Source: Deltaproteobacteria bacterium UBA2221 (GTDB taxonomy: Bacteria; Desulfobacterota; Syntrophorhabdia; Syntrophorhabdales; WCHB1-27). Taken from it: a stretch of 9,369 bases of DNA. The notes beneath the pieces were generated by a model that was given only the letters and a program-made list of their open reading frames with translations, was not told where the DNA came from and did no database searches. Location: positions 105,383 to 114,751 of the forward strand of contig DCUF01000074.1 of assembly GCA_002328485.1 (NCBI GenBank). Direction: 5' to 3'. Made by a program: the position numbers and the translations under genes. Each line of letters starts with the position of its first letter. Within the stretch, counting starts at the first letter, position 1. This document shows positions 1 through 7,332 of the stretch, one piece after another.

Positions 1-947
1 AGGATCTTCTCCTTGTCCTGGGGCAGCTTTCCATCTACCTCTTCAAGGAGATTGAGGATGTGATCACTCTTTAGCTGGCTGGTCACCCCATCCAGTTTCT
101 CGATCATCAGCCTTACCTCAGCGAGTATCTCCTCGTCTTCCTCCATCTCAAAGTCTCCCTCCTCCATCTCCCGGTAAAGGAGCATATCCCGTGTTACCTT
201 GAGCGTCCGGAGCCGGATGAAGTGAGGGTCTATCTTTTTGAGGGCGTCGGCTGTTTCGGTGAGGTGCTCAAGGGACCATTTCTTTCCTCCCAGGCCCGGC
301 ACCACATACTCGGATAGTTCGATGCCGGCTTCCTTTACACGCCGTCCCGCCGTTATGTGCTGTTCCTTGGTTACACCCTTGTCCATGAGCTTCAGGACGG
401 TGTCGGACCCGCTCTCGAGGCCGATGTGGATCCGGGTAAGGCCTGCTTGGCGGATGCGAACGAGGTCCTCGACAGAGAGGCGCTGGGCTATGGTCTGGGA
501 TCTGGCGTAGGATGTGACCCGATCGATGGACGGGAAGGCCTGTCTCAGATACTCCAGGGCTTCAACAAGATCATCGACCTTCATGACCAAGGAGTTGGCA
601 TCCTGGACAAAGACATTCTTCCCACCGAAGAAGAGCCATACGGAGACGCTCTTGAAGCAGTCGTTGTACGTGCCGGACGAAAAGATGTCCTGGACAAGCT
701 GCTCGGTGACCGCACCTGCCAGCCCTCGGCGCCATGAAAGGTCATGAATGGCGTCGGAAATGGTCTTGATGGTGTCTATGTCACTCTTTATCTCTTCGAG
801 AGAGCGACGCTCGAACTTCTTTCCCTTATAGATGCGGCAGAAGGTGCAACGATTCCAGGGGCAGTTGCGGGTGAAACGGACGAGAAGGCTGTAGGCCTCA
901 TTGGGAGGCCTGATGGGTCCGATCTCGTACCGCAGACTCCTACTCAT
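1..947 (-). CDS. Radical SAM enzyme, function unknown (C-terminus cut off by window edge)
   Basis: The reading frame is open from the ATG at 947 to the left edge, giving 315 residues with no stop. Seen in the sequence: a [4Fe-4S] cysteine cluster at C29, C34 and C37 (NCPWNRCTFC), spaced Cx4Cx2C instead of the usual Cx3Cx2C. Further on are FFGGKNVFVQDANSL (about 106-120), GLESGSD at 176-182 and VVPGLGG at about 215-221. These are the ordered motifs of Elp3/HemN-like radical SAM barrels, which cleave S-adenosylmethionine to a 5'-deoxyadenosyl radical. The substrate cannot be named. The part after residue 230 is acidic and helical (EMEEGDFEMEEDEE). The ATG overlaps the stop of the preceding small gene by 8 bases and has no strong ribosome binding site, so translational coupling is likely. 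Radical SAM membership is confident; the role is not. Confidence 0.9.
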   Translation of the reverse strand, partial: MSRSLRYEIGPIRPPNEAYSLLVRFTRNCPWNRCTFCRIYKGKKFERRSLEEIKSDIDTIKTISDAIHDLSWRRGLAGAVTEQLVQDIFSSGTYNDCFKSVSVWLFFGGKNVFVQDANSLVMKVDDLVEALEYLRQAFPSIDRVTSYARSQTIAQRLSVEDLVRIRQAGLTRIHIGLESGSDTVLKLMDKGVTKEQHITAGRRVKEAGIELSEYVVPGLGGKKWSLEHLTETADALKKIDPHFIRLRTLKVTRDMLLYREMEEGDFEMEEDEEILAEVRLMIEKLDGVTSQLKSDHILNLLEEVDGKLPQDKEKI

Positions 948-1071
948 TCTTGCTGGGATGCACCTCAAAAACGGGGGTAGATGCGCGGGACATGATCTTC
1001 TTCCTCTTTTTTCCGGCCCCAGCCTTCTTGCGCTTTCTTCTTAGCTCAGTCTTTTTCGTATTTGACGGCAT
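940..1071 (-). CDS. Small, highly basic protein (43 aa), unknown function
   Basis: This short gene runs from an ATG at 1071 to a TAG at 940-942. It has one of the best ribosome binding sites in the window, AAGGAGGG at 1078-1085, six bases before the ATG. Residues 1-25 contain 13 Lys/Arg (KKTELRRKRKKAGAGKKRKK); the tail is SRASTPVFEVHPSKNE, with no transmembrane segment or cysteine. The last eight bases are shared with the start of the downstream radical SAM gene (AATGAGTAG), a classic coupling arrangement, which supports real translation. The Lys/Arg stretch suggests binding to RNA, DNA or the ribosome, but that is inference only. I cannot assign a family. The alternative is a leader peptide that only serves to open translation of the radical SAM gene. 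Confidence 0.7.
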   Translation of the reverse strand: MPSNTKKTELRRKRKKAGAGKKRKKIMSRASTPVFEVHPSKNE

Positions 1072-1077
1072 AGCACG

Positions 1078-1085
1078 CCCTCCTT
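1078..1085 (-). promoter_or_regulatory. Strong ribosome binding site of the 43-aa gene
   Basis: On the minus strand the bases read AAGGAGGG, six bases before the ATG at 1071. The match to the anti-Shine-Dalgarno sequence is close to perfect and clearly better than those of dapF, lysA or maf. It is the main argument that the small reading frame is translated. Confidence 0.75.
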
Positions 1086-1133
1086 GCTTTTAGAACCGTT
1101 AAGATACCACAGAATATGGGCCTGCGGCAAGGT

Positions 1134-1940
1134 CTACGCTAGGCTCAGGACATCCTTCATGTCGTAGATGCCGGGCGCGGTCTGTTGCATGAGCCATTTT
1201 GCGGCCAGCAGGGCCCCCCGGGCAAAGATCTCCCGCGACGTTGCACGATGGGTCAGCTCGATCCGCTCGCCGGGGCCGGCAAAGAAAACGGTATGCTCAC
1301 CCACGATATCCCCCGCTCTGACGGCAAGAACCCCTATCTCTTCAGGTCTTCTCTCTCCCCACAACCCTTGCCTACCGGTCACCTCACTCCAATGGGTCTG
1401 GGGCCGTCCTGCCTCGATTGCTTGACGGAGGCGAATCGCCGTGCCGCTGGGAGCGTCCTTTTTCAACCGGTGATGCATCTCTACGATCTCTGAATCATAT
1501 TCCGGGCCCAGGGCGCGGGATGCCCGCTCCACAAGATTGAAGAGAAGGTTGACGCCAATGCTCATGTTGGGCGATACGACCGCTCTTGCCATAGACGTAT
1601 TCTTCATCTCGGCAATCGCTTCTTGCGTAAGGCCCGTCGTACCGATTACGATACCCTTCCCACAGGCAGAGGTCAGGCGAAAGTACTCGGCCGTTGCCGC
1701 AGGAGCGGTGAAGTCAACCACCACATCCGACTGATCGATGAGGGCCTCGAAGCTGTCCGTGATCTTTAGGGCACCTGCTTCACTGGTATCTCCGATGATG
1801 CTTCCAATTGCCTTCCCGACCATGGGATGTCCCTTGAACTCTAACGCCCCTGTTATAGTAAGATCGGGATCGGTAAGGGCCAAGCGGAGGATGGCCGCGC
1901 CCATTCTCCCGGACGCGCCGGTAACGACTATGCGTGTCAC
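1134..1940 (-). CDS. dapB: 4-hydroxy-tetrahydrodipicolinate reductase
   Basis: DapB reduces 4-hydroxy-tetrahydrodipicolinate (the DapA product) with NAD(P)H to tetrahydrodipicolinate in the cytoplasm, the second committed step to meso-diaminopimelate and lysine. The 268 residues match the family length. Seen: the Rossmann motif GASGRMG at 8-14, DFTAP at 76-80, GTTG at 100-103, and the catalytic segment HHRLKKDAPSGTA at 156-168. There H156, H157 and K160 align with E. coli H159, H160 and K163. The acidic E34 in GALEFKG sits where the cofactor ribose is bound. The start is GTG, inside a 4-base GTGA overlap with the dapA stop, with GGAGG at 1946-1950 five bases upstream. The GTG start and overlap suggest coupling to dapA. 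Confidence 0.97.
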   Translation of the reverse strand: MTRIVVTGASGRMGAAILRLALTDPDLTITGALEFKGHPMVGKAIGSIIGDTSEAGALKITDSFEALIDQSDVVVDFTAPAATAEYFRLTSACGKGIVIGTTGLTQEAIAEMKNTSMARAVVSPNMSIGVNLLFNLVERASRALGPEYDSEIVEMHHRLKKDAPSGTAIRLRQAIEAGRPQTHWSEVTGRQGLWGERRPEEIGVLAVRAGDIVGEHTVFFAGPGERIELTHRATSREIFARGALLAAKWLMQQTAPGIYDMKDVLSLA

Positions 1941-2830
1941 GGCTGCCTCCGGAGAAGTCCATATTGCTTCAGTACTTGAAGGAGGGTTGCCCGGCTTGAA
2001 TCAGCCAGTGGAGAGAGAGGCAGACGGACCGCCTTATCTTCTATCATACCCATGTAGTAGAGACTTTCTTTGACGGGAACCGGGTTGACCTCAATGAAGA
2101 GGGTCTGAAAAATGGAGGAGAGCTCCATGTGGATATCCCGCGCCTTTTCCCGATTTCCCTCGGTCATGAAGGCCTTCGCAAGGGCGGCCATACGGGCCGG
2201 AAGCACGTTGGAAACCACGGAGATGACGCCGGTTGCGCCAACGGACATCATGGGGAGGAAGAGATTGTCGTCCCCCGAAATGATGCTGAATTCACCTTTT
2301 GTGAGACGGAAGATGTCTGCCACCTGTTGGAGGGAACCTGATGCCTCCTTGATACCGATGATGTTGGGCACGGCGGCCAGTCGGGCCACCAGATCGGGAA
2401 GCATGTTGACACCCGTTCTCGTCGGTATGTTGTAGAGCACCATTGGCAAATCTACCGATTCCGCCACCGTCTTGAAGTGGCGGTAGAGCCCCTCTTGTGA
2501 GGGCCTGTTGTAGTAGGGTGCAACCAGGAGGGCCCCATCAACGCCCAGATCTTTTGCGACCTGGGTGAGTTCTATGGTCTCCTTGGTGCTGTTCGATCCG
2601 GTCCCGGCTATGACCGGAATCCTCCCCCTGGCCACTTTTACGGCAAGCTCGATCACCCGCTCATGCTCTTCGTAGGAAAGCGTGGAAGCCTCTCCCGTTG
2701 TGCCGCACGGTACGATGCCGTCAACCCCTTCGCAAATCTGCCATTCCACAAGCTTCTCGAAACCGTTTTCATCAAGCAGTTCCCCTGAAAACGGCGTTAC
2801 CAGGGCGGTAAAGATACCCTTCAGATTCAT
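1937..2830 (-). CDS. dapA: 4-hydroxy-tetrahydrodipicolinate synthase
   Basis: DapA condenses pyruvate with aspartate-4-semialdehyde, the entry step of the diaminopimelate/lysine branch. I chose the ATG at 2830 (297 aa) over an in-frame GTG at 2845 because AGGAG at 2838-2842 lies seven bases before the ATG. With this start the residue numbers coincide exactly with E. coli DapA: T44 and T45 (GTTGE), Y107, Y133, R138 (YNIPTRTG) and the Schiff-base K161 (GIKEAS). Lysine feedback-site residues H56, N80, E84 and Y106 are present, while E. coli S48, A49 and H53 are A, S and Y here. Lysine inhibition is therefore probable, perhaps with altered affinity. The gene follows dapF after 54 bases and overlaps dapB by four. 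Confidence 0.97.
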   Translation of the reverse strand: MNLKGIFTALVTPFSGELLDENGFEKLVEWQICEGVDGIVPCGTTGEASTLSYEEHERVIELAVKVARGRIPVIAGTGSNSTKETIELTQVAKDLGVDGALLVAPYYNRPSQEGLYRHFKTVAESVDLPMVLYNIPTRTGVNMLPDLVARLAAVPNIIGIKEASGSLQQVADIFRLTKGEFSIISGDDNLFLPMMSVGATGVISVVSNVLPARMAALAKAFMTEGNREKARDIHMELSSIFQTLFIEVNPVPVKESLYYMGMIEDKAVRLPLSPLADSSRATLLQVLKQYGLLRRQP

Positions 2831-2852
2831 GATGTGTCTCCTCACTGAAATG

Positions 2853-2865
2853 CGGCTACGAGCCG
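2853..2865. repeat. Short perfect inverted repeat in the dapF-dapA gap
   Basis: CGGCT-ACG-AGCCG has five-base arms and a three-base loop, and lies in the 54-base gap between dapF and dapA. It has no following T-tract on the minus strand, so it does not look like a terminator. It could be an mRNA stability or processing hairpin, or chance. Confidence 0.3.
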
Positions 2866-2884
2866 TCGACTACCAGATATCTGC

Positions 2885-3703
2885 CTATTGTACCGCCTCA
2901 GCGGACAGTTCGGCTTTATAAACCACATTGGCGGTTCCCTCAAGGTATACCTCTTCACCCTGGACATAGACCTGGAGGATTTCGCCCCCCCTGGTGTGGA
3001 TGTTTACCTCCCCTTCCGACAGCCCTTTCTTTTTAAGAATCACCCCCGCCGCTACTGCCCCTGTGCCACACGCATAGGTCTCGCCCTCAACGCCCCTCTC
3101 GTAGGTTCGTATCTGGAGGTTCTTGCGGTCCAGCACCTTGACGAAATCCACGTTTGTGCCTTTGGGCGCGAAAGCGCCATGGTAACGCACCACTCTACCC
3201 AATTCTTCCACCGGAGTGTGTTCGATATCGTCCGTAAGGAGGATGACGTGGGGCACGCCCGTATTGACGCTACTGACAAAAAGCTCTCTATTTTCAAGGG
3301 CTATGGGATAATCGATACTAACATCTTTGGGCGACGTAAGCTGGAGTTTGACACGGTTACCATTCTTTATGGAGGCTTTCATAACACCGGCGACGGTTTC
3401 GAATGCCATGCTTTCCCCTGCGATGCCGTTCAGAAAGGCGAACCTGGCCGCACAACGGCCTCCGTTGCCGCACATCTCCGCTTCGGACCCGTCGGCGTTG
3501 AAGAACCGCCATGAAAAATCACAGCCCTCGGACTTTCTGATGAGAATGAGACCGTCCGCTCCTACCGAGTGGCGTCTTCTGCAGACCCTTTCCACAAAGT
3601 GGGGGAGGTCCTTGTACTGACGTTCTACGATAAGCTCCCGGTCATCGATAAGAATAAAGTCGTTGCCGCTGGCACTCATTTTGTAGAAAGGTAGATTCTC
3701 CAT
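2885..3703 (-). CDS. dapF: Diaminopimelate epimerase
   Basis: DapF is the cofactor-independent racemase that converts LL- to meso-diaminopimelate, used both for peptidoglycan crosslinks and as the LysA substrate. The 272 residues match the family. Seen: the N-terminal KMSASGNDF (8-16), the first catalytic cysteine C78 in MCGNGGRC (77-84), VNTGVPH (146-152), GTNVDF (182-187) and the second catalytic cysteine C212 in ACGTGA (211-216). Both thiols needed for two-base catalysis are intact. The ATG at 3703 lies four bases after the lysA stop. The nearest GGAG is 13 bases upstream, so translation probably depends on ribosomes arriving from lysA. Confidence 0.97.
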   Translation of the reverse strand: MENLPFYKMSASGNDFILIDDRELIVERQYKDLPHFVERVCRRRHSVGADGLILIRKSEGCDFSWRFFNADGSEAEMCGNGGRCAARFAFLNGIAGESMAFETVAGVMKASIKNGNRVKLQLTSPKDVSIDYPIALENRELFVSSVNTGVPHVILLTDDIEHTPVEELGRVVRYHGAFAPKGTNVDFVKVLDRKNLQIRTYERGVEGETYACGTGAVAAGVILKKKGLSEGEVNIHTRGGEILQVYVQGEEVYLEGTANVVYKAELSAEAVQ

Positions 3704-3707
3704 TATC

Positions 3708-4970
3708 TTATCTCGACTCCAAAAAATCAGGGGTTGACTGGCCGCGAAGGAGGTCCGCGTTTCGCTCCCTTTTTCTGACTATAAAAAAGCTGTCGTCCTT
3801 TACCAGGACCTCGGGTACCCTCTTGCGGAGATTGTAGTTGGACGACATGGAAAAACCGTAGGCACCTGCGCTCATGACCGCAACCAGGTCTCCCTGTTTG
3901 AGGGGTGCCATTTCCCGGCCCTTGGCCAGAAAGTCGCCTGATTCGCAGACAGGCCCCACCACATCGGCTATCACCCCCTCGGCTTTGTTTTCCCGCACGG
4001 GAACAATCTCATGATAGGCATCATACAGGGAAGGCCGTATGAGGTCGTTCATGGCGCCATCAACTACGTAAAAGATCTTGTCTCCCGGCTTCTTCACGTA
4101 CAGCACCCTGGTTACAAAAATGCCACTATTGCCGACGATTACCCGGCCAGGCTCCATGATCAGGGTAAGATTAGTGCCCGTCAGCTCAGACGCGACGGCA
4201 CGGGCATACTCCTCGGGTTGCGGTGGCAACTCATCCTTGTACGTGATCCCCAGCCCCCCGCCAATGTCCATGTAGCGGAGTGTTATACCTGCCTGTTCCA
4301 GCTCACCCACCATACGCTTGAGCGATTGCACCGCCTCGGTAAAAGGGGAGATCTCCGTGATCTGGGAGCCGATATGGGACGAGATACCGACCGGGTCAAG
4401 CCAGCGATTGGCTGCCATGAAGTCATAGAGCGGGCGGGCATCGTTCCAGAGGAGGCCGAACTTGTTTTTCTTGAGGCCGGTGGTGATATAGGGGTGTGTC
4501 TTCGCGTCGATTTCAGGGTTGACCCTGATGGACACAGGGATCTGGCGGCGGAGCTTCTGCCCTACCCGGGCCGCTACCTTCAGCTCGTCCTCCGATTCCA
4601 CATTGATCATGGCGATCCGTGATTTGGCCGCGTATGCAAGCTCTTCCTCAGTCTTGCCCACACCTGAAAAGACGATTTTTTCTGGTGGGATCGAAGCGGC
4701 CAGGGCGGCATACAGTTCACCGCCCGAGACGATATCCACACCGCCTCCCAAAGCGGCTACGGTTTTCAGAAGGGACAGATTTGGATTCGCCTTGCACGAG
4801 TAACAGGTGATGTGAGGGATGTCCTTGAACGCCCCATCAAAGACCTGAAAGTGGCGTGCGAACGTGGTATAGCTGTAGATGTAAAGCGGGGTGCCCACCT
4901 GTTGGGCAATGCGCTCGATGGGGACATTTTCGGCAAAGAACTGGCCTTCCTTGTAAGAGAAAGAGTGCAT
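3708..4970 (-). CDS. lysA: Diaminopimelate decarboxylase
   Basis: LysA is the PLP-dependent fold-III enzyme that decarboxylates meso-diaminopimelate to L-lysine, the last step of the pathway. The 420 residues are typical. Seen: PLP-binding K60 in CYSCKANPN (56-64), HIGSQ (199-203), the phosphate-binding GGGLG (237-241), EPGR (273-276), the active-site CESGD (342-346) with the cysteine contributed across the dimer, and GAYG (369-372). The ATG at 4970 is six bases after the lipoprotein stop. The only purine-rich match, AAAAGGAA, sits about 12 bases upstream, so coupling is likely. The order lysA then dapF, preceded by a lipoprotein gene, resembles lppL-lysA-dapF in Pseudomonas. Confidence 0.97.
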   Translation of the reverse strand: MHSFSYKEGQFFAENVPIERIAQQVGTPLYIYSYTTFARHFQVFDGAFKDIPHITCYSCKANPNLSLLKTVAALGGGVDIVSGGELYAALAASIPPEKIVFSGVGKTEEELAYAAKSRIAMINVESEDELKVAARVGQKLRRQIPVSIRVNPEIDAKTHPYITTGLKKNKFGLLWNDARPLYDFMAANRWLDPVGISSHIGSQITEISPFTEAVQSLKRMVGELEQAGITLRYMDIGGGLGITYKDELPPQPEEYARAVASELTGTNLTLIMEPGRVIVGNSGIFVTRVLYVKKPGDKIFYVVDGAMNDLIRPSLYDAYHEIVPVRENKAEGVIADVVGPVCESGDFLAKGREMAPLKQGDLVAVMSAGAYGFSMSSNYNLRKRVPEVLVKDDSFFIVRKRERNADLLRGQSTPDFLESR

Positions 4971-4976
4971 GGTTCG

Positions 4977-5987
4977 TTAATATTCCTTTTCCTTTAGTAT
5001 GATTACGGCTTCCCGTGAGGATTCACTCTCATTACCGGAATTGTCAACGGCGGTCACAAAGTAGGAAACGTACCGATGCTCGCCCCGCCTGGGGTCGACG
5101 AACGTGGTCTCCTTTATGGGTTGGGGATTCAACTTCACCGTGCCCCCGTTGTCTGTTCGGTAGACATTGTAACCCAAAATATCGATGTCGGGGCTGGGCG
5201 TCCACGTCAAGGCGACGGCGCCATCCATCTTCTCCACTGTCAGTTGTTTGGGCGGCGACGGCGGCGTCTTGTCTACGGGACTGGCGGACACAACTGCCCC
5301 TTCCCCCTCTCGGCGAATCCCGCCGTCAACGATCACAGCGCGGACCTCGTAACGGTAGGTTCTCCCGTTTTGAAGGCCCCTGTCAGTAAAGGTGTCAGGG
5401 GGGAGAGGCTTATCGTTGAGAGGAAAGAGAGGATACGTGTCGCCCTCAAAACGGTAGACGTTATAAAGTCGATCGCCCTGAGCCGTCCAGGTTAGCTGTA
5501 CGGCACCATCTTCAGGGGTTGCCTTCACATCTCGGGGCGCATCGGGGGGTGTCTGCCATTTTATGGCATAGAGGTTTGAGGGATCGCTATAGACACCGGT
5601 CTCGAGATAAGGGATAACCCGGTAGACGTATTCAAACCCCGGCCGCAGATCATTATCGTAGACCCAGAGCTTCCCTCCGACTATGGTATAGCCGTGGGTA
5701 TCGGTGAGTCGGATATCCTTGAAGGGCTCGAAGCCGCCGATACAGGTGCCACAGACCTTCTGGATCTTGAAGCCGGCCAGGTTGGTCACAGGAGAACCAT
5801 CCTGGTTCCGAGACGGGATGGAAAAAGAGAGAAAAAGGACACCATCCTTTGCCTCTCCGGTTAAATCGGCCATGGGGGCAGGCAAAGGTCGCCCTTTCGG
5901 CACAGGGGACGCCTTTTTCCCGCAGGCTGTCGAAAAGAGAAGAAAGAAGGCGAAGCTAAGAATTAAGATAGGTTTTTTCTTTGTCAA
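4977..5987 (-). CDS. Exported lipoprotein with LptM/LppL-like N-terminus and three FnIII-like domains
   Basis: The 336-residue protein has a lipoprotein signal: MTKKK, a hydrophobic run (7-18) and C22 in FSTAC, so it should be lipid-anchored in the envelope. After C22 comes GKKASPVPKGRPLP, which resembles the short CGxKGPLxxP segment of the LptM (YifL)/LppL lipoproteins encoded next to lysA-dapF or dapF. Three beta-rich fibronectin-III-like repeats follow at about 38-144, 147-237 and 242-332, each with LTW/LSF, YxVYR and YRYEVRAV-type strands. The first contains a CGTC pair (C79, C82). The start is TTG, 32 bases inside the end of argH. No other start keeps the lysine-rich signal peptide, and the ribosome binding site is poor, so expression is probably low. 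Envelope location is well supported; the function is unknown. Confidence 0.88.
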   Translation of the reverse strand: MTKKKPILILSFAFFLLFSTACGKKASPVPKGRPLPAPMADLTGEAKDGVLFLSFSIPSRNQDGSPVTNLAGFKIQKVCGTCIGGFEPFKDIRLTDTHGYTIVGGKLWVYDNDLRPGFEYVYRVIPYLETGVYSDPSNLYAIKWQTPPDAPRDVKATPEDGAVQLTWTAQGDRLYNVYRFEGDTYPLFPLNDKPLPPDTFTDRGLQNGRTYRYEVRAVIVDGGIRREGEGAVVSASPVDKTPPSPPKQLTVEKMDGAVALTWTPSPDIDILGYNVYRTDNGGTVKLNPQPIKETTFVDPRRGEHRYVSYFVTAVDNSGNESESSREAVIILKEKEY

Positions 5988-7332
5988 TCTGGCTTCTTAC
6001 CTCTTTCAGAGACGCCCCTCCAAGGGTTGCTCGCCTCAAAATCACGTTTTCCGGCTTGACGTAGTCGTTCACGTCTTCCCCGAAGGCCGCAGAATACGAT
6101 CTGATCTCCGTAAAGGTCAAGTCGTTGATACGTCTGTCTGTGCGCTCGCAGTCCTTCACCATGGTCCCCACGATGTGGTGGGCCTCGCGAAAGGGAACCC
6201 CTTTCATGGCAAGGTATTCCGCCATCTCCACTGCCTGCATGGAGCTGTTTCGAACGGCCTCTTCCATCCTATCCCTGCGGGGTGCGAACCCCTCTATGGT
6301 CAATCTCAGTATGCCAAGGCAGTCTTTGACCGTGACGAGGGAGCGGAACAAGGCCTCCTTATCCTCCTGCATATCCCTGTTGTAGGTGAGCGGCAGACCT
6401 TTGAGAAGCACGAGAAGGCTGAAGAGATCGCCAAAGACCCTCGCAGACTTCCCTCTCGTCAGTTCGAGGGCGTCGGGATTCTTCTTGTGAGGCATGAGGC
6501 TGCTCCCTGTGCAGAGAGGATCGGGCAGGGAAATATAGCCGAACTCTTCTGTGGAGAAGAGGATCAGATCCTCACAGAGCCTGCTCAGATGCATCATGAT
6601 CATGGAAAGGCAATAGAGCGTATCTGCCACAAAGTCCCTGTCCGAGACCGCATCCATGCTGTTTTCGGAAAGTCTTGCAAAACCGAGTCGGTCCCGCAGA
6701 AATTCGCGGTCCAGGGGGATGGTGGAGCCCGCCAAAGCGCCGCTCCCCAAAGGCATGACGTCGGCCCTGTTGAAGGCCTCCTGCATGCGTTTTCGGTCCC
6801 TCTTGAACATGTAGAAGTAGGCCATGAGGTGATGGCCAAGGGTAACCACCTGGGCGCGTTGTGTATGGGTATACCCAGGCACAAGGTGATCCTGCATAGC
6901 CTCAGCCTTATCGAGGATCGCCCTCATGAGCCAGACCAACTCGTCGCGGGCCTCCCTGAGCCCATCTTTTACGAAGAGCCGCATGTCGACGGCCACCTGG
7001 TCGTTCCTGCTCCGGCCGGTATGAAGCTTTTTCCCTAAATCGCCCACCTTTTCGATGAGTCGCGCCTCAATGTGCATGTGGATGTCTTCGAGCTCATCCT
7101 TGAAGGGCATGAGGCCCTGTGCGATCTCATGCCTCACCTCTGCAAGGGCCGCAATGATTTGGTCCTTCTCGTCGACCGTCAGGACCCCGATGCGGGCCAG
7201 CATCTGGGCAAAGGCAATACTGCCTTCAATATCGTAGGGGTACAGTACCCAGTCGGTAGCGATAGAAGAGCTGAAACGCTCCATCAAAAGATCGGTCTTA
7301 CCCTCAAACCTGCCTCCCCATGCCTTTGTCAT
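5956..7332 (-). CDS. argH: Argininosuccinate lyase
   Basis: ArgH splits argininosuccinate into arginine and fumarate, the last step of arginine synthesis, as a cytoplasmic homotetramer. The 458 residues match the family. Seen: the N-terminal AWGGRFEGKTD, TGRSRNDQ (105-112), GYTHTQRAQ (153-161) carrying the catalytic histidine region, and the signature loop GSSLMPHKKNPD (276-287) whose serine is the catalytic base. The ATG at 7332 overlaps the yggS TGA by four bases (ATGA). The 3' end overlaps the lipoprotein start by 32 bases. It lies within a lysine operon with no other arginine genes nearby; both end products are aspartate-derived basic amino acids. Confidence 0.97.
   Translation of the reverse strand: MTKAWGGRFEGKTDLLMERFSSSIATDWVLYPYDIEGSIAFAQMLARIGVLTVDEKDQIIAALAEVRHEIAQGLMPFKDELEDIHMHIEARLIEKVGDLGKKLHTGRSRNDQVAVDMRLFVKDGLREARDELVWLMRAILDKAEAMQDHLVPGYTHTQRAQVVTLGHHLMAYFYMFKRDRKRMQEAFNRADVMPLGSGALAGSTIPLDREFLRDRLGFARLSENSMDAVSDRDFVADTLYCLSMIMMHLSRLCEDLILFSTEEFGYISLPDPLCTGSSLMPHKKNPDALELTRGKSARVFGDLFSLLVLLKGLPLTYNRDMQEDKEALFRSLVTVKDCLGILRLTIEGFAPRRDRMEEAVRNSSMQAVEMAEYLAMKGVPFREAHHIVGTMVKDCERTDRRINDLTFTEIRSYSAAFGEDVNDYVKPENVILRRATLGGASLKEVRSQIDKEKTYLNS

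Noticed and set aside
238..980. Overlapping plus-strand frames of 77-126 codons over the left end
   Set aside because: They are antisense to the radical SAM gene, whose complete motif series is on the minus strand.
1101..1130. Possible internal promoter (TTGCCG, 18 bases, TATCTT) before the 43-aa gene
   Set aside because: Both hexamers match only 4/6, which is expected by chance at this frequency. It is not strong enough to list, though the 62-base gap would allow one.
2831..2845. Longer dapA from the in-frame GTG at 2845
   Set aside because: The added residues would be encoded by the AGGAG ribosome binding site itself, and the ATG at 2830 restores exact E. coli residue numbering.
2888..3514. 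208-codon plus-strand frame over dapF
   Set aside because: It is a shadow of dapF, with no family motif or convincing ribosome binding site.
4011..4622. 203-codon plus-strand frame over lysA
   Set aside because: It is a shadow of lysA with no recognisable protein features.
5704..7038. 444-codon open frame on the plus strand, antisense to argH and the lipoprotein gene
   Set aside because: It is fully antisense to argH, whose catalytic motifs are unmistakable. The translation shows no recognisable domain, and long antisense frames arise from the codon bias of GC-rich genes.
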